This document shows, in pieces, positions 1 to 8,517 of a DNA stretch of 17,880 nucleotides. The DNA is taken from positions 1 through 17,880 of the forward strand of contig JALVBA010000331.1 of the NCBI GenBank assembly GCA_027010905.1, given 5' to 3'. The notes beneath the pieces are model-generated. The model had not been told where the DNA came from and did no database searches. It saw only the letters and a program-made list of their open reading frames with translations. Each line of letters starts with the position of its first letter. Within the stretch, counting starts at the first letter, position 1. The translations under genes and the position numbers were made by a program. The stretch is from Marinilabiliaceae bacterium (GTDB lineage Bacteria > Bacteroidota > Bacteroidia > Bacteroidales > Marinilabiliaceae).

Positions 1-124
1 TAATGACAAAAGTTTATATCTTAGTCACTGTAATAATGCCAGAGTACTTGTTGAGGAAAAGTACAACTGGGATATTATTAAACACTCTTTTTTAAAGTTT
101 CTGAAACATTTGACAAATCAGTAA
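1..124 (+). CDS. C-terminal end of a glycosyltransferase (5' partial)
   Basis: The frame starting at base 2 is open from the window edge to a TAA at 122-124 and encodes 40 residues. It contains the stretch ARVLVEEKYNWDII, which is the usual end of GT4-type glycosyltransferases (asn-ala-arg, then an aromatic/Trp helix, then a short basic tail). The stop overlaps the ATG of the flippase gene (TAATG at 122-126), a sign of translational coupling within one operon. Only the tail is present, so the sugar, acceptor and exact family cannot be told; the context suggests a step in capsule, O-antigen or exopolysaccharide assembly. The family call is inference from this short stretch and the neighbouring flippase. 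Confidence 0.6.
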   Translation, partial: NDKSLYLSHCNNARVLVEEKYNWDIIKHSFLKFLKHLTNQ

Positions 125-1344
125 TGCTTTCAAACAAGACAATATATACCATTGTATCCCGAACTTTAATTGCAGCAGCTAACTTTGCTTTGGTAATTTT
201 CTCTTCTCACATTTGGGGGGATGAGGGAAGGGGTACTATTGCATTAATCATGGCTGATTCATCTCTAATTATAATACTGAACAATATAACTTCAGGCAGC
301 ACTCTCTCTTTTCATACACCTAAAGTATCGAAGAATGCTATATTCAGTATAGCACTAGTTGGTACATTTTTCACTTCATTAGCAGGTGCGGTAATATTCT
401 CATTTATTCAAGGATTCCAACACTTTGGATATCTGTTCATGATACCACTTCTAATATCTTATTCTACAAGCTTGTCCTTGTTCTTACTAGGGAAGCAAAA
501 CATCAAAATGTACAATATATTCAGTGTTCTTCCTCCCGTATTGATTCTGTTTTTTTTATCAATTCTATATTTTGGCTTGAACCGTACAAACATAGAGGAG
601 TACTTTCATGCTTATTATCTTTCCTATAGTTTTGTATTGATAATTGGTCTTGTTTTGATTTTTGGCAAGTCAGGATTTATATTTATAACAGACATAACGG
701 CTGCAAAAAAAGTGGTCAGCTACGGAACAAAAAGTGAAATAAGCTACTTCATTCAATTCCTGAATTACCGACTGGCATATTTTTTCATATCAGACTGGCT
801 GGGTCTGGCATCTTTGGGTTTCTTCTCTGTGGCAGTTGCCCTCTCAGAAGCAATATGGATTATTAGTAAAAGCATTTCTGCTATTCATTATTCAAACATA
901 ATAAACACGCAGGATTCTTTCTTAAGAATTAAAATGACAGAAAAGGCCGCCATAAATAGCCTGCTGTTTTCTTTTATTGCTATTGTGGTGCTATATTTTG
1001 TGCCCGACACCGTTTTTACGTATACTTTTGGTAATGATTTTGCAGGGGTTAAACAACTTACCGTATATCTTTTCCCCGGTATTCTAGCAGTTGCCATTTC
1101 AAATATCTACGGCCATTACTTTTCCGGTATCGGAAAAATGCGCATTCTTATTGTTAAGTCTTTTTTAGGACTTATTACAACTGTAGTCTTCATATTCCTT
1201 CTACTTAAAAGGTTCGAACTCACCGGGGCTTGTATTACATTAAACATATCTTATATCACCTCATCTGTTTATCTGTATATCATGTTTGGGTTGGAAAAGA
1301 AGAAGGTGCTAATGAAGATGCCTCAGACTAAAAAGGAAATTTAA
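124..1344 (+). CDS. Wzx/MATE-type polysaccharide flippase (lipopolysaccharide biosynthesis protein)
   Basis: This 406-residue protein is almost entirely hydrophobic, with about twelve predicted membrane segments (roughly residues 10-28, 40-58, 72-95, 101-122, 131-150, 163-182, 205-225, 228-252, 275-293, 310-330, 340-362 and 365-385) and a short Lys-rich cytoplasmic tail. An early RxL..AANF segment, a short loop WGDEGRG after the first helix, and the two-bundle layout are typical of Wzx/RfbX flippases of the MOP superfamily, which move lipid-linked oligosaccharide units across the inner membrane. The length is typical of the family. The ATG at 124 overlaps the stop of the preceding glycosyltransferase, so the two are probably cotranslated. 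It appears to be the last gene of its operon, followed by the hairpin at 1348-1380. Substrate cannot be predicted because these proteins diverge strongly. Confidence 0.85.
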   Translation: MLSNKTIYTIVSRTLIAAANFALVIFSSHIWGDEGRGTIALIMADSSLIIILNNITSGSTLSFHTPKVSKNAIFSIALVGTFFTSLAGAVIFSFIQGFQHFGYLFMIPLLISYSTSLSLFLLGKQNIKMYNIFSVLPPVLILFFLSILYFGLNRTNIEEYFHAYYLSYSFVLIIGLVLIFGKSGFIFITDITAAKKVVSYGTKSEISYFIQFLNYRLAYFFISDWLGLASLGFFSVAVALSEAIWIISKSISAIHYSNIINTQDSFLRIKMTEKAAINSLLFSFIAIVVLYFVPDTVFTYTFGNDFAGVKQLTVYLFPGILAVAISNIYGHYFSGIGKMRILIVKSFLGLITTVVFIFLLLKRFELTGACITLNISYITSSVYLYIMFGLEKKKVLMKMPQTKKEI

Positions 1345-1345
1345 A

Positions 1346-1381
1346 ACTCTCTCCGGTAGCATTTAATACTACCAGAGAGAT
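1346..1381. terminator. Shared hairpin terminator between convergent genes
   Basis: Bases 1348-1353 and 1355-1359 pair with 1369-1373 and 1375-1380 (TCTCTC-GGTAG with CTACC-GAGAGA), leaving one C/A mismatch and a 9-nt loop. On the minus strand the stem is followed by TTTTAAATTT, as in an intrinsic terminator for the glycogen genes. On the plus strand the run after the stem is weaker. It lies exactly in the gap between the flippase stop and the stop of the convergent fusion gene, so it may serve both directions. Confidence 0.6.
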
Positions 1382-1397
1382 ATGTTTCAAATTAATT

Positions 1398-4300
1398 TTA
1401 TATCCACCTCATCAAACCAAAATCCTGCTTGTGAGGCAATACCTCATTTACCGGAATCATGCGGATTCCAAAACTATAAAGACCTGCCATCTGCAATTTA
1501 TACTCTATTGTATAATGAGCTTTACCATCTTTCTCCTCTTCCAGTTTGAACGACTCAGCCGAAATCATTTTTATATTCTCCATATCGTCGCTACTTCCAT
1601 CGGTAAATACCATCTCAAGATCTATATCAACACCCTGTAAATCTTTTTTATCAACTACCACATTAACAACATATCTATCTCCCACTCCCAACTCTCTTTT
1701 AGCAATATCGGGCATATCAATTGAGATAACCTCAACACTATCCCAGCCGGCTGCAACTTTACGTTTCCAGTCTGCCAACTCAACAGCACCCTGATAGTCA
1801 TTCTCGCGTATCTTCACAACCCTACGATACTGCTTGTTGTAGAATCTTTCCCTGTAATCATCCAGCATACGCTTTGTTGTGTAATCGGGAGCAATCTGAG
1901 CAATAGAGTTTTTGACATACTGAACCCAACCTACTGGAACGCCCTTCTCGTCAACATCATAAAAGAGGGGTACGATCTCATTCTCAAGTATATTGTAGAT
2001 ACTTGCTGCATCAAGTTCATCCTGAAACTCCTGATTCTCATATATTCTCTTATCGGTAAGAACCCAACCGGCTCCCTCTCGATATCCCTCATACCACCAA
2101 CCATCAAGAACGCTAAAATTAAGTACTCCGTTCATTTCAGCCTTTTCGCCTGATGTTCCGGAAGCCTCCAGAGGCCTGGTAGGAGTATTCATCCAAACAT
2201 CCACTCCGCTAATCAGCCTTTTGGCCAAATCCATATTGTAATCTTCAACAAAGATTATCTTCCCAACAAACTCCGAACGACGTGATATTTCAACAATTTG
2301 CTTAATCAACGACTGTCCTCCACCATCAGCAGGGTGAGCCTTTCCGGCAAAAACAAACTGAACAGGCCTATCCGGGTTATTTAAAATACGCTTTAGTCTC
2401 TCTTCGTCGGTAAACAGCAGGTGAGCCCTTTTGTATGTTGCAAACCTACGTGCAAAACCTATAGTCAGAACCTTATCGTCCATACGCTCCATAGAGTCGA
2501 GAATAATTCCCGGATTCTCTCTTAGGTTCGACATGTTACGATTTATCTTATCTTTAAGGTAACTAAACAATTTTTTACGTAGTACATTTCTTATTTCCCA
2601 CAACTCTTCGTCAGGCACATCATAAATTTTCTTCCAAAGCTCTTTGTTCGACAGATCATTTAGGAAATTGTCATCAAATGACTCGTAGAGCTTTCTAAGT
2701 TCAGTAGCTGTCCAAGTTCCATAATGAACCCCATTTGTAACGTAACCAACATGAAGCTCTTCAGGGAAAAATCCTTTCCAAAGATTATTAAACATCTTCT
2801 TTGTAACCTCTCCGTGCAGCCAGCTCACACCGTTCATCTCCTGCGAACATTTAGCCGCAAGATTACTCATTGAGAATTTCTCGTGGTGATCATTCTGGCG
2901 TTCTCTACCCATATTCATAAACTGCTCCCATGAGATATTCAGCTTTTCAGGAACGTGTCGCAGATAGATACGCAGCAGATCTTCATTAAACTTATCGTGA
3001 CCTGCAGGCACCGGAGTGTGCGTTGTAAACAGTGAAGATGACCTCACTATCTCCATAGCCTCATTAAATGTAAATTTATCCTTGTCGATCAGATTAATTA
3101 AACGCTGAACAGTGGTAAATGCAGCATGTCCTTCGTTACAGTGATATATATCACTTGAAACGCCAATCTCGTCTAACAGACGAATACCTCCCATTCCGAG
3201 AAGAATCTCCTGCTTAAGCCTGTTTTCCCAATCTCCTCCGTAAAGTGAATGGGTAATATTTCTATCGTTATGCGAATTCAACTCACAATCGGTATCTAAC
3301 AGATAGAGAGGAACCCTACCCACCATCACTTTCCACACTTTCACATGGACTGTACGCCCCGGAAGGTCAACATATATGTAAAACGGCTTATTATTTTTGT
3401 CTCTAACCCTTTCAATCGGAAGATTTGCAAATTCCTGTGAATCATAATTGGTAATCTGCTCACCATTCAGCGAAAGTGACTGACGAAAATAACCGAACTT
3501 ATAGAGGAATCCTACGGCAACCATATTAACGGCACAATCACTGGCCTCCTTAAGGTAATCACCGGCAAGTATTCCTAGACCTCCTGAATATATCTTCAGG
3601 TTATCACTCAAACCGTACTCCATACTAAAATAGGCAATAGCGGGAGCATCTTCACTCTTCTTACCCATATAGGTACGAAACATCTCCTCCACCTCTTTAA
3701 GTTTAGAGACAAAGCTCTTGTCTTTAGAGAGTTCATCAATCCTCTCAAGTGTAACTTTCTCCAGAAGAACGATAGGGTTTTTATAAAAGTTAATCCAAAG
3801 TTCCTCATCAACCTGCTCAAATATTTCTGTAGCCTGATAGTTCCATGCCCACCATAAGTTACGCGACAATTCGTGTAAAAATTGCAGGTTCTCAGGCAGC
3901 TTTGACTTTACTATAATTCTTTTCCAAACAGGAAATGGCGAAGTTTCTGGTTTCACTTGTATCCTATACTCTGACGGTGTCAGGTTAAACTTCTCTGTTC
4001 TTCCTTCAACAGCCTTGAGTGCCATGTCGTACGATTTATAATAATATTTAACTAATTTGTCCCACGCAATGGTATGTGATATTTCAGATGCTTTTGTTGC
4101 AATAACAGCTATCTGTTTTTCATTCAGAGTGCTGTAATACTTTATAACTTCAGCAATACCCGAAGCTACTTCATTTCCGTTTATATCATCTCTATAGAGT
4201 ACAGATACTCCGTCATCAATACTTTTTGATATCTTCTGCACCCACAAACCAAAACCTGCCAATGTAGTTGTTATGGTAGGAATATGAAAAGCAAGACTCT

Positions 4301-5639
4301 CAACCGGGGTGTAGCCCCATGGCTCGTAGTAGGATGGAAATACTGTCATGTCCATACCTATTAGCAGGTCATAGTAGGGCATGTTAAATATACCATCATC
4401 ACCATTCAGATATGAAGGAACAAAAATCAGTTTTACCTTGTCCTCTTTCTCGTTACCTAGGCTAGTCTCCTGTAGTTTATTGATTATTGGATCGTATCCA
4501 AGATCGTGCAATCCGTGTGTTAAGAACGGATTATCAAGTATCTGTTTTGGATCCTTACCATTAAGCTTTTCAATCAAATCTTTACGAGGGCCATACGTAT
4601 TAGCAGGAATAAGTACGAATGCAACAATCTCTTTCGACTGCTCATCTGACTCATTAACCTGTTTAAGTGCATCCATGAATAGATCAATCCCCTTATTACG
4701 GAATTCATACCTACCGCTATTTGCAATGAAAAGAGTATCTTCTTTCAACTCATAACCCAACAGTGCTTCAGAAACTATCTTTAGTTTATCTCTGGCAACT
4801 TTACGCTTAGTTGCAAACTCTTCTTCTTTAGGAACAAATGTCTCCTCAAAGCCATTTGGAGTAATAACATCCACCTCTTTACCAAGAAACTGTTTACACT
4901 CTTTAGCCGTAATTTCTGAGACTGTAGTAAAACAATCGGAATTAGAAGCCGTGATTTTCTCAAGCGAATGTTTAGAAACAACATTTAACTCTTTTGCCTT
5001 TGTATCGCCATCATACACATCCATGTAATCGTACAGCTTAATTCCATTTCCGGCAATAGACCTTCCAACAGTGGTGGCATGGGTTGTAAATACAGTTCCT
5101 ATCTGAGGTACATTTTCCTTTAAGCAGAGCACTCCTGCTCCTGTTGTCCACTCATGGAAGCTTGCTACAACCTTATCTTTAATTGAAAGATGATACTTAT
5201 AAAAGCTCTCTATTATCTTACCTGTAGCATATCCAAAAAGCAATGCTTCAACATAGCTCCATTCACCGCTAATACTATCAACTTTATATATCTCCCAGCA
5301 CTTGGCAAGGATATAATCTTTTTCAGGAATAAATGTTGTAAAGTCTACTAAAACAACAATTGGTTTTCCTATAATATTCCATCTTCCTATTTTTACAAGA
5401 ACACCATCATTTGCCAGGTGGTTTTTCCATTCACTAAAAAGAGAATCATCGGGAATAAACTCAGGATTCTCTTTAGCTTCGCGCCACACATCAGGCCCAA
5501 CGAAAATCAGATTATCATTATACTCCTGCTTCATTGTCAAAGCCTTAGTAGATAAAACAGTGTGAATACCACCTATTTTATTACACACTTCCCAACTTGT
5601 TTCAAACACATAGTCAGGCTTTATATATTTCTCTTCCAT
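1398..5639 (-). CDS. glgP: Fused glycogen synthase (GT3) and alpha-glucan phosphorylase (GT35)
   Basis: The 1413-residue protein joins two opposing enzymes. Residues 1-560 are a GT3 glycogen synthase related to the fungal/animal type: nucleotide-sugar loop KIGGI at 21-25, FHEW at 161-164, TTHATTVGR at 185-193, and the catalytic glutamate pair in YYEPWGYTPVE (E439, E447). Residues 575-660 are a DUF3417 linker typical of phosphorylase N-termini (LPENLQFLHELSRNLWWAWN). Residues 665-1300 are the GT35 core: FSMEYGLSDNLKIYSGGLG at 671-689 and the pyridoxal-phosphate site EASGTSGEK with K1166 as the Schiff-base lysine. Residues 1305-1413 form a beta-rich C-terminal domain. The first half would elongate alpha-1,4-glucan from a nucleotide-glucose; the second releases glucose-1-phosphate. 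All key residues are present in both halves. The ATG at 5639 starts directly before the synthase domain. It is the last gene of the minus-strand glycogen module. Functions of both domains are secure; in vivo balance is unknown. Confidence 0.93.
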   Translation of the reverse strand: MEEKYIKPDYVFETSWEVCNKIGGIHTVLSTKALTMKQEYNDNLIFVGPDVWREAKENPEFIPDDSLFSEWKNHLANDGVLVKIGRWNIIGKPIVVLVDFTTFIPEKDYILAKCWEIYKVDSISGEWSYVEALLFGYATGKIIESFYKYHLSIKDKVVASFHEWTTGAGVLCLKENVPQIGTVFTTHATTVGRSIAGNGIKLYDYMDVYDGDTKAKELNVVSKHSLEKITASNSDCFTTVSEITAKECKQFLGKEVDVITPNGFEETFVPKEEEFATKRKVARDKLKIVSEALLGYELKEDTLFIANSGRYEFRNKGIDLFMDALKQVNESDEQSKEIVAFVLIPANTYGPRKDLIEKLNGKDPKQILDNPFLTHGLHDLGYDPIINKLQETSLGNEKEDKVKLIFVPSYLNGDDGIFNMPYYDLLIGMDMTVFPSYYEPWGYTPVESLAFHIPTITTTLAGFGLWVQKISKSIDDGVSVLYRDDINGNEVASGIAEVIKYYSTLNEKQIAVIATKASEISHTIAWDKLVKYYYKSYDMALKAVEGRTEKFNLTPSEYRIQVKPETSPFPVWKRIIVKSKLPENLQFLHELSRNLWWAWNYQATEIFEQVDEELWINFYKNPIVLLEKVTLERIDELSKDKSFVSKLKEVEEMFRTYMGKKSEDAPAIAYFSMEYGLSDNLKIYSGGLGILAGDYLKEASDCAVNMVAVGFLYKFGYFRQSLSLNGEQITNYDSQEFANLPIERVRDKNNKPFYIYVDLPGRTVHVKVWKVMVGRVPLYLLDTDCELNSHNDRNITHSLYGGDWENRLKQEILLGMGGIRLLDEIGVSSDIYHCNEGHAAFTTVQRLINLIDKDKFTFNEAMEIVRSSSLFTTHTPVPAGHDKFNEDLLRIYLRHVPEKLNISWEQFMNMGRERQNDHHEKFSMSNLAAKCSQEMNGVSWLHGEVTKKMFNNLWKGFFPEELHVGYVTNGVHYGTWTATELRKLYESFDDNFLNDLSNKELWKKIYDVPDEELWEIRNVLRKKLFSYLKDKINRNMSNLRENPGIILDSMERMDDKVLTIGFARRFATYKRAHLLFTDEERLKRILNNPDRPVQFVFAGKAHPADGGGQSLIKQIVEISRRSEFVGKIIFVEDYNMDLAKRLISGVDVWMNTPTRPLEASGTSGEKAEMNGVLNFSVLDGWWYEGYREGAGWVLTDKRIYENQEFQDELDAASIYNILENEIVPLFYDVDEKGVPVGWVQYVKNSIAQIAPDYTTKRMLDDYRERFYNKQYRRVVKIRENDYQGAVELADWKRKVAAGWDSVEVISIDMPDIAKRELGVGDRYVVNVVVDKKDLQGVDIDLEMVFTDGSSDDMENIKMISAESFKLEEEKDGKAHYTIEYKLQMAGLYSFGIRMIPVNEVLPHKQDFGLMRWI

Positions 5640-5676
5640 AATTTAAATTAAATATTTCTACATCAATTAAAAACCG

Positions 5677-5684
5677 TAAATATA
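5677..5684 (-). promoter_or_regulatory. Candidate -7 box of the synthase-phosphorylase gene
   Basis: The minus strand reads TATATTTA, one base from the Bacteroidota -7 consensus TAnnTTTG, 37 nt before the ATG at 5639. The same core with flanks (TTATATTTACG) occurs before the GNAT-like gene. A TTG that could be a -33 element lies 24 nt further upstream (5709-5711), which is wider than usual. A perfect but less well placed TAGTTTTG is at 5737-5744. The 156-nt gap before this gene makes an own promoter plausible. Confidence 0.3.
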
Positions 5685-5795
5685 ATATTTTCAGTTTTAT
5701 CTACACCTCAATAATAACTCTTAAAAATTAACCAAACAAAACTAACAAAAAACAATCCAACTATACTGTTTTCCTTATTAAATAAAACAATTTAA

Positions 5796-7205
5796 CTATT
5801 TCTTCTTTACCGTTGTTTTTGTTTTAGCAGATGCTTTTGATTTAGTTTTTGTTGCAACTTTTGGCTTAGTAGTGGCTTTTGTCTTTTTTACCGGAGGCTT
5901 AGTTCTCATTTTGCTTGCCCGCAAACGTTTAAGCTCGGCCTCAATCTTCTCAAGTTTCTGCTCCTTTTTACTGAGTACGGCAGAAAGTGTAGCCAACTCC
6001 TGCTCGACAGTATTTTCAGGGACAGCAGCATTTAACCTAAGGGTGAAATCACTCAAAACATTCATGTAATTCATAAAAGCCTCGTAGGGTACTTCGTACG
6101 GATTGAAATATGCATGCACATCTCCATCAGAGAAGAACTTGGTGCTCATATAGTAAAAGTGATCACTAACCTGAAGGTAGGCCCAATCCTTCAAGATATC
6201 AGCATCGGTACACTTTTTGATTTTTGGCAATAGAGCATAGAGTTTATCAAACGCCTCATACTGCATCTCGTTACCTAACCATGCAGTGAGGTCTCTCTCC
6301 TCATCAGCCCAACTAGTTGGATTTGGAACGTGAATGGCTGAGATTGGCTGTATCTGTTTAACAGCTTCTCCTGGAGTAATAAACCCAATATCATTGGTAT
6401 TTAACGCCACTTCTGGCAACCTTTCAAGAAAATCAAAGATACCTGTCTCTTTCCACTGATGCTCACCAAATGTTTCATAATCCATAAACAGATTTACCAG
6501 CTCCTCCTTAGGACTAAGGCCTGATAACCACCCTATATATTTTTCAGCAGTTAATGGGTGTTCACTCCAATCATGGTTACTGAAACGAAAAGCTATATCA
6601 TCACTCAAAGTAAAGTTCTTCAATAAAACTTTCAACCTTGGATTGATAACATTTGTATACATGAAATTTGGGCTCTTCCAACCTAAAACATGTTTAGCAC
6701 CTTCGGCCAGCATACCTTTATACCCCAATGAGTATACCATTGAACCCAACTCGTCGGAATAGATTAACTCAGTATTTCTGAACACTTCCGGTTTTTGTCC
6801 GAACAACTCATTTATTGTATCAGAGTGTTTTTTTATTTGATACTCAAATTCATCCTTATCCTTCAAGGCTACTAAAGAGTGGCTGTAGGTCTCCGACAAA
6901 AACTCCACATTACCGGTCTTTGCCAACTCCTGAAAACTCTCCAACACCTCTGGTGCATATAACTTAAACTGATTAATGGCAACACCCGAAATAGAAAACG
7001 AGACTTTAAACTTACCATCATACTTCTTCAATAATTTCAACAGCAGTTTATTTGCAGGTAGATAACATTTTTGTGCTACTTTATTCAGGACACCTTCATT
7101 GGTATAATCATCGTAATAATAGTGGTCATTCCCAATGTCAAAAAAACGATATCTGCGAAATCTGAATGGCTGATGAACCTGAAAATAGAGGCATATATTT
7201 TTCAT
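5796..7205 (-). CDS. GH57 family alpha-glucan hydrolase/transferase with Lys-rich tail
   Basis: The 469-residue protein carries the conserved regions of glycoside hydrolase family 57: HQPFR at 11-15, GNVEFLSETYSHS at 98-110, the nucleophile region VFRNTELIYSDE with E146, and the acid/base region FMDYETFGEH with D242. The family covers alpha-amylases, 4-alpha-glucanotransferases and branching enzymes, all retaining enzymes acting on alpha-glucans; the exact reaction cannot be read here. No signal peptide is seen, so it should be cytoplasmic and act on stored glycogen or imported maltodextrin. Residues 398-430 look like a short coiled coil, followed by a tail (432-469) with 15 Lys and 9 Thr and almost no acidic residues, which is not part of the catalytic fold. 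The gene lies 19 nt downstream of the GT4 gene and 156 nt before the synthase-phosphorylase gene. A branching role is attractive because no GH13 GlgB is visible, but this is inference. Confidence 0.9.
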   Translation of the reverse strand: MKNICLYFQVHQPFRFRRYRFFDIGNDHYYYDDYTNEGVLNKVAQKCYLPANKLLLKLLKKYDGKFKVSFSISGVAINQFKLYAPEVLESFQELAKTGNVEFLSETYSHSLVALKDKDEFEYQIKKHSDTINELFGQKPEVFRNTELIYSDELGSMVYSLGYKGMLAEGAKHVLGWKSPNFMYTNVINPRLKVLLKNFTLSDDIAFRFSNHDWSEHPLTAEKYIGWLSGLSPKEELVNLFMDYETFGEHQWKETGIFDFLERLPEVALNTNDIGFITPGEAVKQIQPISAIHVPNPTSWADEERDLTAWLGNEMQYEAFDKLYALLPKIKKCTDADILKDWAYLQVSDHFYYMSTKFFSDGDVHAYFNPYEVPYEAFMNYMNVLSDFTLRLNAAVPENTVEQELATLSAVLSKKEQKLEKIEAELKRLRASKMRTKPPVKKTKATTKPKVATKTKSKASAKTKTTVKKK

Positions 7206-7224
7206 AACTAACTGTTTTTCTCTT

Positions 7225-8508
7225 TTATATTACGGAATCATAAATATCTTTAACTTTTTGAGCTGAGTGCTCCCATTTCAGCTTATCTACCTCTGTTTTA
7301 CCAAACTTCTTAAAAGTAGATGAGAGAGCAGGATAGTTCAGCACTCCATAAATTGCATCAGCCATAGCACTAACATCCCAATAGTTTGTTTTGATGGCAT
7401 AGGTAAGTATCTCTGCGACTCCTGACTGATGTGAAATTATCACAGGCACATTACTCTGCATCGCCTCAAGAGGAGATATCCCAAATGGCTCGGAGACAGA
7501 AGGCATGATATAGAGGTCACTAAGACTTAACATCGAGAAAACCTCATTCCCTTTCAGGAAGCCTGTGAAGTGAAACTTATCTGACATTTTCAGCTCTGCG
7601 ACTCTACGTATCATCTTCTCCATCATATCTCCACTTCCTGCCATCACGAATCTGACATTATCCATCTTTTGGAGTACCAAATGTGCAGCTTCAATGAAAT
7701 ATTCAGGTCCTTTTTGTTTTGTTATTCTACCTAAAAATGTGACCAGCTTCTCGTTAACTCCTTTCTTAAACACGTTTTTTCTGTCATCTGCCAGAGGGTC
7801 AACAGCGTTATAAACTGTAACAACCTTATCCTCAGGCATACCGTACTTGTGAATTACAGTATTACGGGTAAGATTACTTACCGTAATAATCTTATCGGCA
7901 GCAATCATTCCCCTACGCTCAATATCAAACACTGTAGGATTAACTTTTCCTCCACTCCTATCGAAGTCGGTAGCATGAACATGAATAACCAAAGGTTTGC
8001 CCGATGCCTCCTTAGCAGCAATTCCAGCAGGATAAGCCAACCAGTCGTGTGCATGAATCACATCAAATGAGTAATCCTGAGCAATTACATTAGAAACAAA
8101 AGCGTAGTTATAGATCTCTTTCATCAACTCGGCACCATACTTTCCGGTAAACTCAATATATCCCTTTTTATTTGTCTGAATACAATTTTTTATACCACTT
8201 ACCCCGTAGGTAGTAAGTTTCCCGAACTCTTTTGGGTCGACGTAAGGCACAAGTTTTGAATCAACCTCTATATAATCTAATATTTTTTTTCTGTACGAAA
8301 GTTTTAACTTACGTTTTGTAACCCTTACATTATTTGCTCCCACCAGCTTTATTGACGATTGATCTTCGTCGCCGTAAGATTTAGGAACAACAAATAGAAC
8401 ATCCAGATCAGGCAGGGACAACATACCTTTGGTAAGACCATAACATGCGGTACCCAAACCTCCTGCAATATGTGGTGGAAATTCCCACCCAAACATTAAT
8501 ACTCTCAT
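7225..8508 (-). CDS. GT4 family glycosyltransferase of the glycogen operon
   Basis: The 427-residue protein has the GT-B fold marks of family GT4. The N-terminal half has the glycine loop in PPHIAGGLG (11-19) and HAHDW (152-156). The C-terminal half has GRITKQKG (260-267, with R261 and K266 for donor phosphate binding) and the EPFGISPLE motif (E340 and E348). The opening, FGWEFPPHIAGGLGTACYGL, is like bacterial starch/glycogen synthases and maltose-1-phosphate synthases, and the position between a debranching enzyme and a GH57 enzyme supports an alpha-glucan role. It starts with ATG at 8508, 9 nt after the GH133 stop, so the two are very probably cotranscribed. Donor (UDP-, ADP- or other glucose) and acceptor cannot be told from sequence. 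A role in priming or initiating glucan chains next to the GT3 synthase is possible but inferred. Confidence 0.88.
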   Translation of the reverse strand: MRVLMFGWEFPPHIAGGLGTACYGLTKGMLSLPDLDVLFVVPKSYGDEDQSSIKLVGANNVRVTKRKLKLSYRKKILDYIEVDSKLVPYVDPKEFGKLTTYGVSGIKNCIQTNKKGYIEFTGKYGAELMKEIYNYAFVSNVIAQDYSFDVIHAHDWLAYPAGIAAKEASGKPLVIHVHATDFDRSGGKVNPTVFDIERRGMIAADKIITVSNLTRNTVIHKYGMPEDKVVTVYNAVDPLADDRKNVFKKGVNEKLVTFLGRITKQKGPEYFIEAAHLVLQKMDNVRFVMAGSGDMMEKMIRRVAELKMSDKFHFTGFLKGNEVFSMLSLSDLYIMPSVSEPFGISPLEAMQSNVPVIISHQSGVAEILTYAIKTNYWDVSAMADAIYGVLNYPALSSTFKKFGKTEVDKLKWEHSAQKVKDIYDSVI

Positions 8509-8517
8509 TGTATTCTT

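Noticed and set aside
4381..4755. 124-codon plus-strand open frame inside the fusion gene
   Set aside because: It is antisense to the GT3 catalytic domain, has a Ser/Leu-rich composition expected of a complement frame, and shows no recognisable domain.
5737..5744. Perfect TAGTTTTG (-7 consensus) on the minus strand
   Set aside because: It is about 98 nt from the start codon with no TTG at the right spacing, and a match in this A/T-rich gap is fairly likely by chance; kept only as an alternative to the 5677-5684 box.
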